Origin: Leptolinea sp. HRD-7
GTDB lineage: Bacteria; Chloroflexota; Anaerolineae; Anaerolineales; Anaerolineaceae
Reading direction: 5' to 3'
DNA: 64,000 nt
Assembly: GCA_024363285.1 (NCBI GenBank)
Contig: AP024710.1
Coordinates: 2,326,001-2,390,000, forward strand
Part shown: piece after piece, positions 43,764 to 53,678 of the stretch
Layout of the letters: every line of letters starts with the position of its first letter
How positions within the stretch are numbered: the first letter of the stretch is position 1
Program-made: the position numbers and the translations under genes
Notes under the pieces: generated by a model
Database searches by the model: none
The model's input: the letters and a program-made list of their open reading frames with translations, nothing else
Told to the model about the DNA's origin: nothing

Positions 43764-45743
43764 ATGAATTCACTGGTTCGGGTTTGGAAAACGGTTCGGC
43801 AGGTAGGGCTGATACCTGTTATGCAGGTTGCTTTGTATCGTCTGGGTCTGATCAGCGGGTACTACCAGCGCCTTACACCACCTTGTTCGCACGCATTTCC
43901 TGAAACATCTTACCGATGGCGCGAAGACGTTATTACCCTTGATCCAGGTCAACTCGAAGCCTTTTTTGCCGGTCAACCTGATATTGGTGAAGAATGTTTA
44001 CGTGATGCGTCAACAATTCTTCAGGGTAAATGCCGAATTTTTGGCCAAACTACAACCGAGATTTTTCGCGACGATCTTGATATTTCACATCACTGGACTG
44101 AATTCGAGCAAAATAAGATTCCATTACCTGAGAAAGATGTCAAATTTATATGGGAACCAGCTCGCATGGGTTGGATTTATACACTGGGGCGCGTGAAAGT
44201 ATCGGGCAAGGTTGAATCACTGGGCAGGCAAAGCTGGGAGTTAGTTGAAAGTTTCCTGCAAAAGAATCCGGTCAATTGTGGGCCGAATTGGATGAACGGG
44301 CAAGAAGTTGCCCTGCGAATACTGGCTCTGGTTTTTTTTCATGAAGTGTTTTATGGCAATCCAGAATTACCGGTCGGTTGGGAGCACACAGTGGCTCAAG
44401 CAGTAATTGACCATGCCCGACGGCTCCCACCTACATTGATCTACGCGCGCAGCCAGCAGAACAATCACCTGCTGGTGGAGGCAGCCGGGTTGTATACGGC
44501 CGGTGTATTTCTGCCGGAACATACGGATTCAAAACAGTGGAGAAAAACCGGATGGGAAATATTCCATTCAGCATTAAATGACCAGATCGATGATGATGGT
44601 ACCTATACCCAGTATTCCACCAATTATCACCGGCTCATGCTGCAAATTGCTCTGTGGATGAAAGCGATCAGCCTGCGGGCAGGTGATGAATTTCCGGAAT
44701 CAAGCACTCTTAAATTGATAGCGGCAACTGCATGGTTAGACGGTTTAATGATGCCTGAAACTGGCCTTGTTCCCAACTACGGCCATAACGACGGCGCGTA
44801 TATATTGCCGTTGACTGGCCGTCCGTTTAATGACTACCGGCCGGTAGTGGTATCAGCCAGCCGCTTCTTTGGGCTGGCTGATACCGAAGGTAAAGTAGAT
44901 GAAATGTCTTTGTGGTTTGAATACCTGGCTGGTAAGAAACCGGCTCCTGTTCTCATCCAACAACCGTTGGTTGAGATCCGGTCATACAGAAAACTGATCG
45001 AAGGAGCGACCACAGTTTTTATCTTTACACCGCAGTATCGACACCGTCCGGGACAGGCTGACCTGTTTCATACTGAGGTCTGGCGAAATGGACATCCACT
45101 GTTATTAGATGCCGGAACATACCAGTACAATGCGGATAAGCCATGGGATAACGCATTTTCTGGAACGCCGGTGCATAACACAATTTCGGTTTCCGGAAAC
45201 GATCAAATGACTCGAGCCGGGCGTTTTTTGTGGCTCGATTGGCCGAAGGTCACTGTAAAAAAAGGAGAACCTGGCGGGTATGCCGTCACGGTTTCGCATG
45301 ATGGTTATAAGACACTGGGTGTCGTACATCACAGACGGGTTGAACTGGTCAATCGGTCGCTTTGCCGGGTGTTTGATGATATTCAGTTCACCGGTAAGGG
45401 CAGCGCGCCAGAGATGGAAATCTGGTTACACTGGCTGCTGCCACCCTTCAATTTCAATAATACCAATTTAGACGTGTTTCGTCTTCACTGTGAAGAATCC
45501 AAGCCGGAGATCTTGTTATCCATTTCCACCATTACGGCTGATAACTCTAACCAGATTGTGCACCAACGTATCAGAGAAGGTGCGATGGTGTATACCAGCA
45601 AGCCAGAAAGTAAAGAGCCTTTCGACCTTATTCGGTTTGGATGGTACTCTCCGACATATGGGGTCAGGGAACCGGCGATCTCGTACCGGGTAATCGTTAA
45701 AGGGCAACTCCCGATCTCTTTTGTGACCGAAATTCAAGTCTGA
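43764..45743 (+). CDS. Heparinase II/III-like (alginate-lyase-family) protein
   Basis: 659 residues. The N-terminal alpha/alpha barrel part contains WMNGQEVALRILALVFF and RSQQNNHLLVEAAGLY. The C-terminal beta-sandwich part has ADLFHTEVWRNGHPLLLDAGTYQYN and GTPVHNTISVSGNDQMTRAGRF, the conserved heparinase II/III block. No signal peptide is evident. In polysaccharide-export clusters such proteins act as uronic-acid-polymer lyases or related modifying enzymes. It is 16 bases after the bi-domain oxidoreductase gene, and the promoter of the next gene overlaps its end. Confidence 0.88.
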   Translation: MNSLVRVWKTVRQVGLIPVMQVALYRLGLISGYYQRLTPPCSHAFPETSYRWREDVITLDPGQLEAFFAGQPDIGEECLRDASTILQGKCRIFGQTTTEIFRDDLDISHHWTEFEQNKIPLPEKDVKFIWEPARMGWIYTLGRVKVSGKVESLGRQSWELVESFLQKNPVNCGPNWMNGQEVALRILALVFFHEVFYGNPELPVGWEHTVAQAVIDHARRLPPTLIYARSQQNNHLLVEAAGLYTAGVFLPEHTDSKQWRKTGWEIFHSALNDQIDDDGTYTQYSTNYHRLMLQIALWMKAISLRAGDEFPESSTLKLIAATAWLDGLMMPETGLVPNYGHNDGAYILPLTGRPFNDYRPVVVSASRFFGLADTEGKVDEMSLWFEYLAGKKPAPVLIQQPLVEIRSYRKLIEGATTVFIFTPQYRHRPGQADLFHTEVWRNGHPLLLDAGTYQYNADKPWDNAFSGTPVHNTISVSGNDQMTRAGRFLWLDWPKVTVKKGEPGGYAVTVSHDGYKTLGVVHHRRVELVNRSLCRVFDDIQFTGKGSAPEMEIWLHWLLPPFNFNNTNLDVFRLHCEESKPEILLSISTITADNSNQIVHQRIREGAMVYTSKPESKEPFDLIRFGWYSPTYGVREPAISYRVIVKGQLPISFVTEIQV

Positions 45744-45758
45744 TAGAATAGCCCCGTG
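45721..45758 (+). promoter_or_regulatory. Leaderless-type promoter of the GT4 gene
   Basis: TTGTGA (45721-45726), a 17-base spacer ending in TGA, and TAGAAT (45744-45749) are followed by six bases and the GTG at 45756. This is the best complete example of the leaderless pattern in the window, and it is embedded in the end of the preceding gene. Confidence 0.65.
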
Positions 45759-46991
45759 CATATTCTCATCATACATCAAGCGTTTTCATCCCTTGAAGAT
45801 GCCGGTGGAACACGTCATTATGAAATGGCGCGCTACCTGCGTGAAAAGGGGCATGAGGTTACCGTAATTGCCAGCCCGGTTAATTACCTGACCGGAAAAT
45901 CCAGCAGCCGAGGCAAGTGGATCGACCGGCAGGTTGACGAAAATGGTATTGAGATCCTGCGCGCCTACACCTACGCGGCATGGCATCGCAGTTTTTTCCA
46001 CCGGATCATCACATTTATCACCTTCATGGTATCCTCTTTTTTTGCTGCCCTGTCGGTAAGGAAAGTGGATTTTGTCTGGGGCACTTCGCCTCCCATTTTT
46101 CAGGGAATTACTGCCTGGCTGGCCGCGCGGTTGAAAGGCGCGTTATTCCTGTTCGAAGTGCGAGACCTGTGGCCGGAATTTGCCATCGCCGTGGGTGTGC
46201 TGAAGAATCCGGTGATCATTTATTTATCACGCTGGCTGGAGAAATTCTTATATTCACATGCCGACCAGGTGATTGTAAATTCTCCGGGGTATCTGGATTA
46301 TGTTAAATCGCGCGGCGCCAGGTCTGTGAGATTGATACCCAACGGGGCAGATGTCGAGATGTTTCAGTCTAACCGTGGGGAGGAACAACGTAAAGCCTGG
46401 GGCGTAGAAGGCAAGAAGGTTGTCCTGTATGCCGGGGCGCATGGTATATCCAATGATCTCGGTGTCGTTCTGGATGCTGCCAATATATTACGAGACCGGC
46501 CGGATATTGCCTTTGTTTTGGTTGGGGATGGTAAAGAAAAGGACCACTTAATGCGTCATGCAGCCGAAATGGGGTTGAATAATGTGTATTTCGAACCGCC
46601 GGTCACCAAAAAAGGCATAGCCGATGTATTCGCGGGTGCTACGATTTGCCTCGCAATTCTCAAGCCGCTAGAATGGTATAAAACTACATATCCCAATAAA
46701 GTCTTTGACGCCATGGCAGCCGGCAAGCCGGTACTCCTGTGCATTGACGGTGTCATCCGCGAACTGGTAGAAAAAGCCAATGCCGGTCGGTTTGTCACCC
46801 CGGGAGATCCTGAGGCTCTGGCGGACGTAGTTAAACAAATGGTTAACGCTCCTGAAGAGTGTGAAAAAATGGGGCATAATGGAAAGGAATTGGTCAAACG
46901 GGATTTTTCACGGAGTGTTATAACAGCTTCCCTGTTGACGCTGTTAGAGGATATGAGGAGCGAACATGGCCGAGACAATTCTGGTTGTTGA
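45756..46991 (+). CDS. Glycosyltransferase family 4 protein, WbuB-like
   Basis: 411 residues, GTG start without a ribosome site. GT-B fold: N-terminal [33 protein letters not shown], a central link, and the donor-binding half with [28 protein letters not shown] and [37 protein letters not shown]. It transfers a nucleotide-activated hexose or aminosugar to a lipid-linked or polysaccharide acceptor on the cytosolic face. It forms a cluster with the bi-domain oxidoreductase and heparinase-like genes, and its 3' end overlaps the response-regulator start by 26 bases. Confidence 0.92.
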   Translation: MHILIIHQAFSSLEDAGGTRHYEMARYLREKGHEVTVIASPVNYLTGKSSSRGKWIDRQVDENGIEILRAYTYAAWHRSFFHRIITFITFMVSSFFAALSVRKVDFVWGTSPPIFQGITAWLAARLKGALFLFEVRDLWPEFAIAVGVLKNPVIIYLSRWLEKFLYSHADQVIVNSPGYLDYVKSRGARSVRLIPNGADVEMFQSNRGEEQRKAWGVEGKKVVLYAGAHGISNDLGVVLDAANILRDRPDIAFVLVGDGKEKDHLMRHAAEMGLNNVYFEPPVTKKGIADVFAGATICLAILKPLEWYKTTYPNKVFDAMAAGKPVLLCIDGVIRELVEKANAGRFVTPGDPEALADVVKQMVNAPEECEKMGHNGKELVKRDFSRSVITASLLTLLEDMRSEHGRDNSGC

Positions 46992-47682
46992 AGATGAGAT
47001 TTCTCTCCAGGAGACTCTGGCGTATAACCTGAAGAAACAGGGGTATACGGTTCACACAGCAGCAACCGGTGTTGACGCGTTAAAATCCGCCCGAGAATTG
47101 AAGCCAGACCTGATCCTGTTGGATATTATGCTGCCGGAAATGGACGGTTTTGAAGTCTGCCGGACTTTGCGGCAGGAAATGAACACACCGGTGTTGATGT
47201 TAACCGCTCGTGATGATGAAATTGACAGAGTTGTTGGGCTGGAAGTTGGCGCGGATGATTACCTCACTAAACCTTTCAGTATGCGTGAGTTGATGGCAAG
47301 GGTTAAAGCCATGCTGCGCCGCGTGCGGTTGATACATGAAGATGCCGTGGCTCAATCAGCCGGAATTACGCCACCTTCGGGAGGAACTTTACGGTTTGGG
47401 AATCTGGAAATTAATACCATTCGCCGAGAAGTTCTATTTGAAACCAAACCACTAGCTCTGAAACCCAAGGAATACGAATTATTACATTTTCTGTCTATTC
47501 ATCGCGGGCAGGTACTAACCCGGGAACATATTCTTGAGAAAGTTTGGGGATGGGATTTTATTGGTGACAGCCGAACCGTAGATGTTCATATCCGCTGGTT
47601 GCGTGAAAAGATTGAGAAGGACCCGGCGACACCGGAAAGAATTATCACTGTTAGGGGAGCCGGTTACCGGTTTGAGGGGTAG
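46966..47682 (+). CDS. phoB: PhoB/PhoP-type response regulator
   Basis: 238 residues. Receiver domain with phospho-acceptor Asp53 ([13 protein letters not shown]), Thr in MLTARDDE and Lys in [10 protein letters not shown]. The OmpR-type winged helix ([37 protein letters not shown]) fills the C-terminal half. It should bind direct repeats. The neighbouring histidine kinase and pstSCAB-phoU point to phosphate regulation, and the candidate Pho box at 49503-49542 would be its target. A GAGGAG site precedes the ATG. Confidence 0.93.
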   Translation: MAETILVVEDEISLQETLAYNLKKQGYTVHTAATGVDALKSARELKPDLILLDIMLPEMDGFEVCRTLRQEMNTPVLMLTARDDEIDRVVGLEVGADDYLTKPFSMRELMARVKAMLRRVRLIHEDAVAQSAGITPPSGGTLRFGNLEINTIRREVLFETKPLALKPKEYELLHFLSIHRGQVLTREHILEKVWGWDFIGDSRTVDVHIRWLREKIEKDPATPERIITVRGAGYRFEG

Positions 47683-47686
47683 GCTG

Positions 47687-49435
47687 ATGCGCCAATCATT
47701 GTTCACGCGTTTTACGCTTCCGTATATTATTCTCATTCTGGCCGTTATGATCGGTCTAAATCTGGCAGTCTCCAGTACTCAAAAAACCTTGTACACTCGG
47801 AATCTCGAGACCCGATTGCTGGCAGAAGCTCGTGGATTGGCATTTGATGTCGGCCGGATGATAAATACAAACTCAATTGACACAGTCCTTCAGGAATATA
47901 TCACTTCCAAAGCATCATTAATGGATTCCCGAATAACCATCATATTGCCAGATGGTACGGTTGTAGGGGAATCAAATGCCAATCCTTCAGAAATGGAGAA
48001 CCATTTACAGAGATCCGAAGTGCAATCTGCCTTGCAAGGGAAGGAAGCAACAGCCACACGTATCTCCAGTACTCTGGGTCAGCAGTATCTCTACGCAGCT
48101 GTTCCGATAAAATCAGGCGAATCAGTAATTGCCGTAACCCGGCTGTCAATACCACTTACCGAGGTAGATGCCAGCGTTTGGGCTTTAAATAAAGCCATTA
48201 TCTGGGTAACGTTAATAGCATCGGTTCTGGCGGTACTAATCGCGATCTGGATCACAAACTGGACCACCCAACCGGTACGTCAGCTTTCCAGTGTGATAAA
48301 GAAGACGCCATTGGCGGGAAAACTCATTAATGACGATATTGATGAAATCTCCCGCTTGAATCAAGCTTTCAACAATATGAGTCACCAGTTGCATACACAA
48401 ATTGCTGAATTAACCGGGGAGCGCACCAAACTGGCGGCTGTACTTAATAATATGGCGGATGGAATTTTAATTGCCGGCCAGGATGGAACCATTCAATTGA
48501 TCAATCCGGCTGCTGAGCAAATGTTCAAAACTACATCTGCAGAAGTTATTGGGCGTTCACTGGTAGAAGTGGTTCGCCACCATCAATTGGTGGAACTCTG
48601 GCAGCGATGCAAAGAGACTGGAGAACCACAGACCGCGAGTTATGAGATCAGCCTGGAAAAAATGTTCGTTCAGGCTGGCGCAACAATGATGGATTCAGGC
48701 ATGCCAGGAGCGGTTTTGCTGATATTGCAAGACATGACCCGTATTCGAAAATTAGAATCATTGCGGCGCGAATTCATATCGAATGTATCACACGAACTTC
48801 GAACTCCTCTGGCATCTATGAAAGCGTTGACGGAAACATTACGTGAGGGAGCTGTTGAAGATCCTCCGGCTGCCCAACGCTTTTTGGAACGCATGGATAT
48901 TGAAATTGACACCCTGTCTCAAATGGTAGAAGAGATGCTGGAACTCTCTCGGATCGAATCTGGGCGGGTACCACTTGAAAATCGGTTGGTATTCCCGGTT
49001 GATCTGGTCGACAAGGCGGTTGACCGTATGGTTCTTCAGGCGCAACGCGCCGGATTAACCATCGAAAAAAAGGTGGAAGAAAACCTGCCAAAAGTCTCTG
49101 TTGACTTCAGCCGAATGGTTCAGGTGATTGTTAATCTATTGCATAACGCAATAAAATTCACACTGCCGGGAGGGGTTATCACCTGCGGCGCGTATAAAGT
49201 GGATGAGGGTGTGGTAATCTTCGTAAAAGATACCGGAGTAGGTATAGATCCTGAATCCCTTCCACGCATATTTGAGAGATTTTACAAAGCTGATAAAGCC
49301 CGTTCCGGAGGAGGGACAGGTTTGGGACTCTCTATAGCCAGACACCTGGTTGAGGCACATGGTGGTCGCATCTGGGCTGAAAGTGAATTGAATAAAGGAA
49401 CCACAGTATCTTTTGTGTTACCTTTTTCATTGTAA
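47687..49435 (+). CDS. phoR: PhoR-type sensor histidine kinase
   Basis: About 582 residues. TM1 (about 8-30), an extracytoplasmic sensor of about 140 residues, TM2 (about 170-190), HAMP, PAS (NNMADGILIAGQDGTIQLINPAAEQM), then HisKA with His369 (NVSHELRTPLASM) and HATPase (VIVNLLHNAIKF, GTGLGLSIARHLVEAHGG). The open frame begins at 47582 inside the regulator gene; the ATG at 47687, five bases after the phoB stop, gives the natural N terminus MRQSLFTRFTLPY. Larger than kinases lacking the sensor domain. It ends at a strong terminator before pstS. Confidence 0.93.
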   Translation: MRQSLFTRFTLPYIILILAVMIGLNLAVSSTQKTLYTRNLETRLLAEARGLAFDVGRMINTNSIDTVLQEYITSKASLMDSRITIILPDGTVVGESNANPSEMENHLQRSEVQSALQGKEATATRISSTLGQQYLYAAVPIKSGESVIAVTRLSIPLTEVDASVWALNKAIIWVTLIASVLAVLIAIWITNWTTQPVRQLSSVIKKTPLAGKLINDDIDEISRLNQAFNNMSHQLHTQIAELTGERTKLAAVLNNMADGILIAGQDGTIQLINPAAEQMFKTTSAEVIGRSLVEVVRHHQLVELWQRCKETGEPQTASYEISLEKMFVQAGATMMDSGMPGAVLLILQDMTRIRKLESLRREFISNVSHELRTPLASMKALTETLREGAVEDPPAAQRFLERMDIEIDTLSQMVEEMLELSRIESGRVPLENRLVFPVDLVDKAVDRMVLQAQRAGLTIEKKVEENLPKVSVDFSRMVQVIVNLLHNAIKFTLPGGVITCGAYKVDEGVVIFVKDTGVGIDPESLPRIFERFYKADKARSGGGTGLGLSIARHLVEAHGGRIWAESELNKGTTVSFVLPFSL

Positions 49436-49450
49436 AACTGAAGAACTAAA

Positions 49451-49494
49451 AAGAAAAACAACCGGGTGGAATACATTTTCACCCGGTTGTCGTT
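49451..49494 (+). terminator. Terminator after phoR
   Basis: ACAACCGGGTG (49458-49468) and CACCCGGTTGT (49480-49490) form a perfect 11-bp stem with an 11-base loop, followed by CGTTT. The short T run makes it a moderate terminator that separates phoBR from pstS. Confidence 0.75.
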
Positions 49495-49502
49495 TAATGG
49501 AG

Positions 49503-49542
49503 TTTTCTCAAATGTTATTCATTTGTTAACATACCATTACAT
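49503..49542 (+). promoter_or_regulatory. Candidate Pho box upstream of pstS
   Basis: Direct repeats with 11-base period: GTTATTC (49514-49520) and GTTAACA (49525-49531), with weaker copies TTTTCTC (49503-49509) and ATTACAT (49536-49542). The layout resembles PHO boxes bound by PhoB/PhoP dimers. Confidence 0.6.
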
Positions 49543-49562
49543 GCTCCTTAAACTTGGCAGGA

Positions 49563-49568
49563 TAAGAT
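49563..49568 (+). promoter_or_regulatory. Putative -10 of the pstS promoter
   Basis: TAAGAT at 49563-49568 lies 20 bases after the repeat array. No -35 hexamer exists at the expected place (CATGCT), as in activator-dependent promoters. An AAAGGAG ribosome site follows at about 49589-49595. Confidence 0.5.
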
Positions 49569-49602
49569 TAGACCAATGAATACATCACAAAGGAGTGAAG
49601 AA

Positions 49603-50589
49603 ATGCGTTCCCATTTATTTAGTTTTGTTTCTGTTATTGTGGCTGCCAGTATGTTCCTTGCCGGATTTGCCCCGGCTGCCCCGGTAGCCAACGTTGAGCT
49701 TCCAGAAGTTGACCCTTCCACCCTTAAGGGCGACATCTATTCTGCGGGCTCATCGACCGTAGGCCCTCTCTCTGAAGCTATCCAGGAAATGTTTGTGCAG
49801 GATGGTTTCGCTGGTGAGATCAAAAATGATATTATCGGCAGTGGTGGTGGTTTCGAACGCTTCTGCAAGACCGGTGAAACCGATATTGCCAATGCCAGCC
49901 GCAAAATTAAGAAAGAAGAAATTGAAAACTGCAGCAAGTTGAATCCTGCCCGTACTCCTGTTGAGTTTCGCGTTGGAACTGATGCCATCACTATCGTTGT
50001 AAACAAGAAAAATGATTTCTTGAAGAATGTCACCACAGAAGAACTCGGCAAGATCTTTACCACAGCCGAAAAATGGTCTGATGTCAACCCCAAGTGGCCT
50101 TCCCAGCCAATCAAACGCTTCACCCCCGGCACCGACAGCGGCACCTTCGATTTCTTCGCTGAAGCTGTTATCCAAAAACCCCAGAAGCTCCAGAAACTTG
50201 ATGAAGCCAAGAAACTGCTCTTGAACGCGAAAAACACCCAGGCCTCTGAAGATGACAATGTTCTTGTTCAGGGTGTGGAAGGCGATCAGTATGCCATTGG
50301 TTACTTCGGGTTCGCTTACTTCCAGCAGCAAAAAGAAAAGCTGAATGCCGTATCTATCAATGATGTTGCTCCTTCCTTTGATACCGCTGAATCAGGAAAA
50401 TACCTGCTTTCCCGCCCGCTGTTCATCTACTCTGATGCGGCCATCATGAAAGCCAAACCGCAGGTTGCCGGTTTCATCAATTACTACCTGACCAACGTTG
50501 ACAAAGTGATCGAAAAAGTGGGTTACTTCCCGGCTTCCGAAAAAGCTATGGATGCCTCAAAACAGGCCTTCCTTGACGCTTTGAAATAA
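49603..50589 (+). CDS. pstS: Phosphate ABC transporter substrate-binding protein
   Basis: About 328 residues. The ATG at 49603 has AAAGGAG upstream; the frame opens earlier at 49576. A Sec signal peptide (MRSHLFSFVSVIVAASMFLAGFAPAA) lacks a lipobox cysteine, so the protein is not an evident lipoprotein. Phosphate-binding motifs SAGSSTVGPLSEAI, GSGGGFERFCKTGETDIANASRKIK and TPGTDSGTFDFF are clear. It captures inorganic phosphate for PstCAB. It is preceded by a candidate Pho box and followed by a hairpin that may set its higher expression relative to the permeases. Confidence 0.95.
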   Translation: MRSHLFSFVSVIVAASMFLAGFAPAAPVANVELPEVDPSTLKGDIYSAGSSTVGPLSEAIQEMFVQDGFAGEIKNDIIGSGGGFERFCKTGETDIANASRKIKKEEIENCSKLNPARTPVEFRVGTDAITIVVNKKNDFLKNVTTEELGKIFTTAEKWSDVNPKWPSQPIKRFTPGTDSGTFDFFAEAVIQKPQKLQKLDEAKKLLLNAKNTQASEDDNVLVQGVEGDQYAIGYFGFAYFQQQKEKLNAVSINDVAPSFDTAESGKYLLSRPLFIYSDAAIMKAKPQVAGFINYYLTNVDKVIEKVGYFPASEKAMDASKQAFLDALK

Positions 50590-50619
50590 ATACTGTTTAT
50601 AAATTCCACCATATCGATG

Positions 50620-50645
50620 GCTGGCCGGTGGAGACACCGGCCAGC
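50620..50645 (+). terminator. Strong hairpin between pstS and pstC
   Basis: GCTGGCCGGTG (50620-50630), GAGA, CACCGGCCAGC (50635-50645): a perfect 11-bp stem with a GNRA-like tetraloop and no T run. It probably acts as a partial terminator or mRNA stabiliser that raises pstS over the downstream genes. Confidence 0.7.
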
Positions 50646-50665
50646 TAATATGTAAAGAAGAAACC

Positions 50666-51631
50666 ATGCGTGAACAAACCATGAATCAACCCATTGGAAC
50701 CCTCGCCACGGCAGCTGCATATCAATCCCCTGGATTTTTAAGAAAGAAGAAGCGCTGGAATGAAATTTTTATCCAGGGATTTCTTTTTTTCTGCGGTTTT
50801 GTGTCTATTCTGACAACCATTGGTATTGTTTTTGAGCTTGGCAAGGAATCGTTGTTGTTTTTTGCCAATCCGGATGTCAGCCTGTGGGAATTCTTCACCA
50901 ATACCCGTTGGCAGCCATCCATTGGTGAATTCGGAGTGCTTCCGTTGGCTGTGTCTACGATGTTGACAACAATAATAGCCATGTTTGTTGCTTTACCTGT
51001 GGGATTATCTGCGGCGATCTTTTTGAGTGAGTATTCAACACCAAAAGTGCGTAATGTTTTAAAACCTGTTCTTGAAATCCTTGCGGGTGTTCCCACGGTA
51101 GTTTATGGATATTTTGCGTTGACATTCATGACACCGCTGTTACGCGGAATATTTGGTGAAAATAATGTTGAAATTTACAATACTCTTTCCGCCGGGTTGG
51201 TAATGGGGATAATGATTCTGCCGTTGGTCAGTTCTATGAGTGAAGACGCCCTTTCGGCTGTCCCGCGGTCTTTACGTGAAGCAGCGTATGGCCTTGGAAG
51301 CACACGGTTGGAAACAGCCGTACAGATCGTTGTTCCGGCCGCTTTATCCGGTATCATCGCGGCTTTCATTATTGCTGTCTCGCGTGCGATTGGAGAGACG
51401 ATGATCGTTGCTATTGCGGCTGGCTCAGGTTCGAATTTTACGTTCAATCCGTTCAAGGCAGCCGAAACGATGACTGGCTACATCGCGCGTATCAGTGGCG
51501 GTGATGTGGGTTATGACACGCCTGATTACAACAGTATTTTTGCCATTGGTCTCATGTTATTCCTGGTAACCCTGGGCTTAAATATCTTGAGTCGGAAGCT
51601 TTCAGCAAAATACCGAGAGGTATATGAATGA
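50666..51631 (+). CDS. pstC: Phosphate ABC transporter permease PstC
   Basis: 321-residue inner-membrane subunit with six helices. The ABC permease loop contains [42 protein letters not shown]. It pairs with PstA to form the phosphate channel energised by PstB. The first 35 residues are polar. An ATG 15 bases later (MNQPIGTL) is a possible alternative start. It overlaps pstA by four bases. Confidence 0.95.
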   Translation: MREQTMNQPIGTLATAAAYQSPGFLRKKKRWNEIFIQGFLFFCGFVSILTTIGIVFELGKESLLFFANPDVSLWEFFTNTRWQPSIGEFGVLPLAVSTMLTTIIAMFVALPVGLSAAIFLSEYSTPKVRNVLKPVLEILAGVPTVVYGYFALTFMTPLLRGIFGENNVEIYNTLSAGLVMGIMILPLVSSMSEDALSAVPRSLREAAYGLGSTRLETAVQIVVPAALSGIIAAFIIAVSRAIGETMIVAIAAGSGSNFTFNPFKAAETMTGYIARISGGDVGYDTPDYNSIFAIGLMLFLVTLGLNILSRKLSAKYREVYE

Positions 51632-52860
51632 ACCAGACATACCCTTCAGACGCGGAAATTAAAAATACTTTGAAAAAGCGCCATCATTCCAGCCGGGTGT
51701 GGCGAACGATTTTTTACCTGTCTACGGTTTCTGCGATTGTCATACTGGTGATCCTTGTGTTGAGTATTGTCAATCAAGCATTTGGTTTGGTCGTTTTGAA
51801 AGATACTGTTGACCCCTCCAAATTATCTTCTGTACCATTGGAGCAGACAACGTCAAAGGACCTGATCGCTATATTGAAAAAGAACCTGACAAGTAATCGG
51901 TATAAAACACTTAACAAAGAACTACCTTTTACGGCACGCAGTCAGGAAGAACTTGTTGATCTTGTTATCGCGGAAGTTGTCAAACCGGCCGTTCTGGATA
52001 GCTATCATCTTGATGAATCAATTCTTCACAGAGATGAAATTATCCGGAATGCCGACGAGCAGTATCCTGGATCCAGGGTTGAATTTAAAGCGTGGTTAAA
52101 TCCGCAATTCATTTCACGCAGTATGTCCAGCACGCCAGAACTTGCCGGGGTGAGAACAGCCATATTTGGATCATTGTGGATCATACTGATCACTATCGTG
52201 ACAGCATTTCCGATTGGGGTGGGGGCAGCAATCTATTTGGAAGAATACGCTGAATCCAACAGGATCAACCGTATCATACAAACGAATATTGACAATTTAG
52301 CCGGTGTTCCGTCAATTATTTATGGTATTCTTGGTCTCGCAATTTTTGTCCGGGGAATTGGATTCTTTACCAGCGGGGGGTTCCTTGGAGGCGGCGAAAC
52401 CAGCGGCCGGACGATTCTTTCTGCCGGACTTACCATGGCTTTATTGATCCTTCCTATCCTGATAATCAACGCGCAGGAAGCCATTCGGGCTGTTCCAAAT
52501 TCGATCCGAGAAGCCAGTTATGGGCTTGGGGCAACCAAGTGGCAAACCATATGGCATCATGTGTTGCCTTCCGCGTTGCCGGGTATTTTAACCGGAACTA
52601 TTCTTGCAATTTCACGCGCTATCGGAGAAACAGCCCCCCTGATCCTTGTGGGAGCATCATCTTTTATTAACAAGGATCCAAGCGGTTTGTTCTCGCGGTT
52701 TACCGCGCTGCCAATCCAGATTTATAACTGGACCACTCGCCCGCAGGAAGAATTTCGGAATATCGCGGCGGCAGCCATTCTGGTATTATTAGTTCTACTG
52801 CTATCTCTTAACGCGTTTGCCATCTTGATGCGCAACCGCTTCACCAGGCGGATTTCATGA
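51628..52860 (+). CDS. pstA: Phosphate ABC transporter permease PstA with large N-terminal insertion
   Basis: 410 residues, about 110-120 longer than ordinary PstA. TM1 (about 27-50) is followed by an extracytoplasmic domain of about 110 residues ([20 protein letters not shown] to [15 protein letters not shown]) before the core permease ([59 protein letters not shown]). The extra domain may contact PstS or the cell wall (inference). It overlaps pstC and pstB by four bases each. Confidence 0.94.
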   Translation: MNQTYPSDAEIKNTLKKRHHSSRVWRTIFYLSTVSAIVILVILVLSIVNQAFGLVVLKDTVDPSKLSSVPLEQTTSKDLIAILKKNLTSNRYKTLNKELPFTARSQEELVDLVIAEVVKPAVLDSYHLDESILHRDEIIRNADEQYPGSRVEFKAWLNPQFISRSMSSTPELAGVRTAIFGSLWIILITIVTAFPIGVGAAIYLEEYAESNRINRIIQTNIDNLAGVPSIIYGILGLAIFVRGIGFFTSGGFLGGGETSGRTILSAGLTMALLILPILIINAQEAIRAVPNSIREASYGLGATKWQTIWHHVLPSALPGILTGTILAISRAIGETAPLILVGASSFINKDPSGLFSRFTALPIQIYNWTTRPQEEFRNIAAAAILVLLVLLLSLNAFAILMRNRFTRRIS

Positions 52861-53645
52861 GTACTACACAAAACCAAACAATTCCATCTATCATTGACGC
52901 GGAAGATCTGAGTATTTTTTACGGCAATTTCAGAGCCGTAAAAAATGTTTTCATGAAGATCAATCCAAACAAAATTACCGCGATTATCGGCCCCTCAGGA
53001 TGCGGAAAAAGTACCGTATTGCGATCATTTAACCGCATGAATGATTTTATTCCAAACTGCCATGTCACCGGGCAGATCACGTTTCAGGGGCACAATATTT
53101 ATGCCGATGATGTGGATCCTGTGCAGGTACGCCAACGAATCGGCATGGTTTTCCAGAAGCCTAATCCCTTCCCTAAATCAATTTTCGACAATGTCGCGTG
53201 GGGCTTGAGAATAAATGGCATGAAGGGCGACCTGAGCGAACCAGTGGAACAGGCTTTGCGTCAGGCGGCCCTTTGGGATGAAGTGAAAGACCACCTGAAA
53301 AAATCAGGCTTATCCCTTTCGGGCGGACAACAGCAACGATTGTGCATCGCTCGAGCGCTGGCTGTCAAACCAGATATCATCCTTATGGATGAGCCCTGTT
53401 CAGCGCTGGATCCAATTGCCACCCTGAAAATTGAAGACTTGATGCGCGAATTATCAAAGGACTATACCATCATCATCGTTACCCACAATATGCAGCAAGC
53501 TGCACGAGCTTCTGACTACACGGCATTCTTTACCATGGATTCGGACAGGGCAGGCCTCATGGTAGAATACGGTGAGACCAGCCATATCTTCACGAATCCT
53601 CATGACAAACGAACTGAAGATTACATCACCGGCCGGTATGGTTAG
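52857..53645 (+). CDS. pstB: Phosphate ABC transporter ATP-binding protein
   Basis: 262-residue cytosolic ATPase. Walker [10 protein letters not shown], PstB-type [45 protein letters not shown], signature [16 protein letters not shown], Walker [14 protein letters not shown] and the H-loop [11 protein letters not shown] are all present. It energises PstCA. It begins at the pstA stop (ATGA) and ends 33 bases before phoU. Confidence 0.98.
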   Translation: MSTTQNQTIPSIIDAEDLSIFYGNFRAVKNVFMKINPNKITAIIGPSGCGKSTVLRSFNRMNDFIPNCHVTGQITFQGHNIYADDVDPVQVRQRIGMVFQKPNPFPKSIFDNVAWGLRINGMKGDLSEPVEQALRQAALWDEVKDHLKKSGLSLSGGQQQRLCIARALAVKPDIILMDEPCSALDPIATLKIEDLMRELSKDYTIIIVTHNMQQAARASDYTAFFTMDSDRAGLMVEYGETSHIFTNPHDKRTEDYITGRYG

Positions 53646-53678
53646 AAATCGGGTGATAAAGAAGAGCCAGGTGAATTT

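Noticed and set aside
49603-49700. PstS as a lipoprotein
   Set aside because: The signal peptide has no cysteine at the cleavage region.
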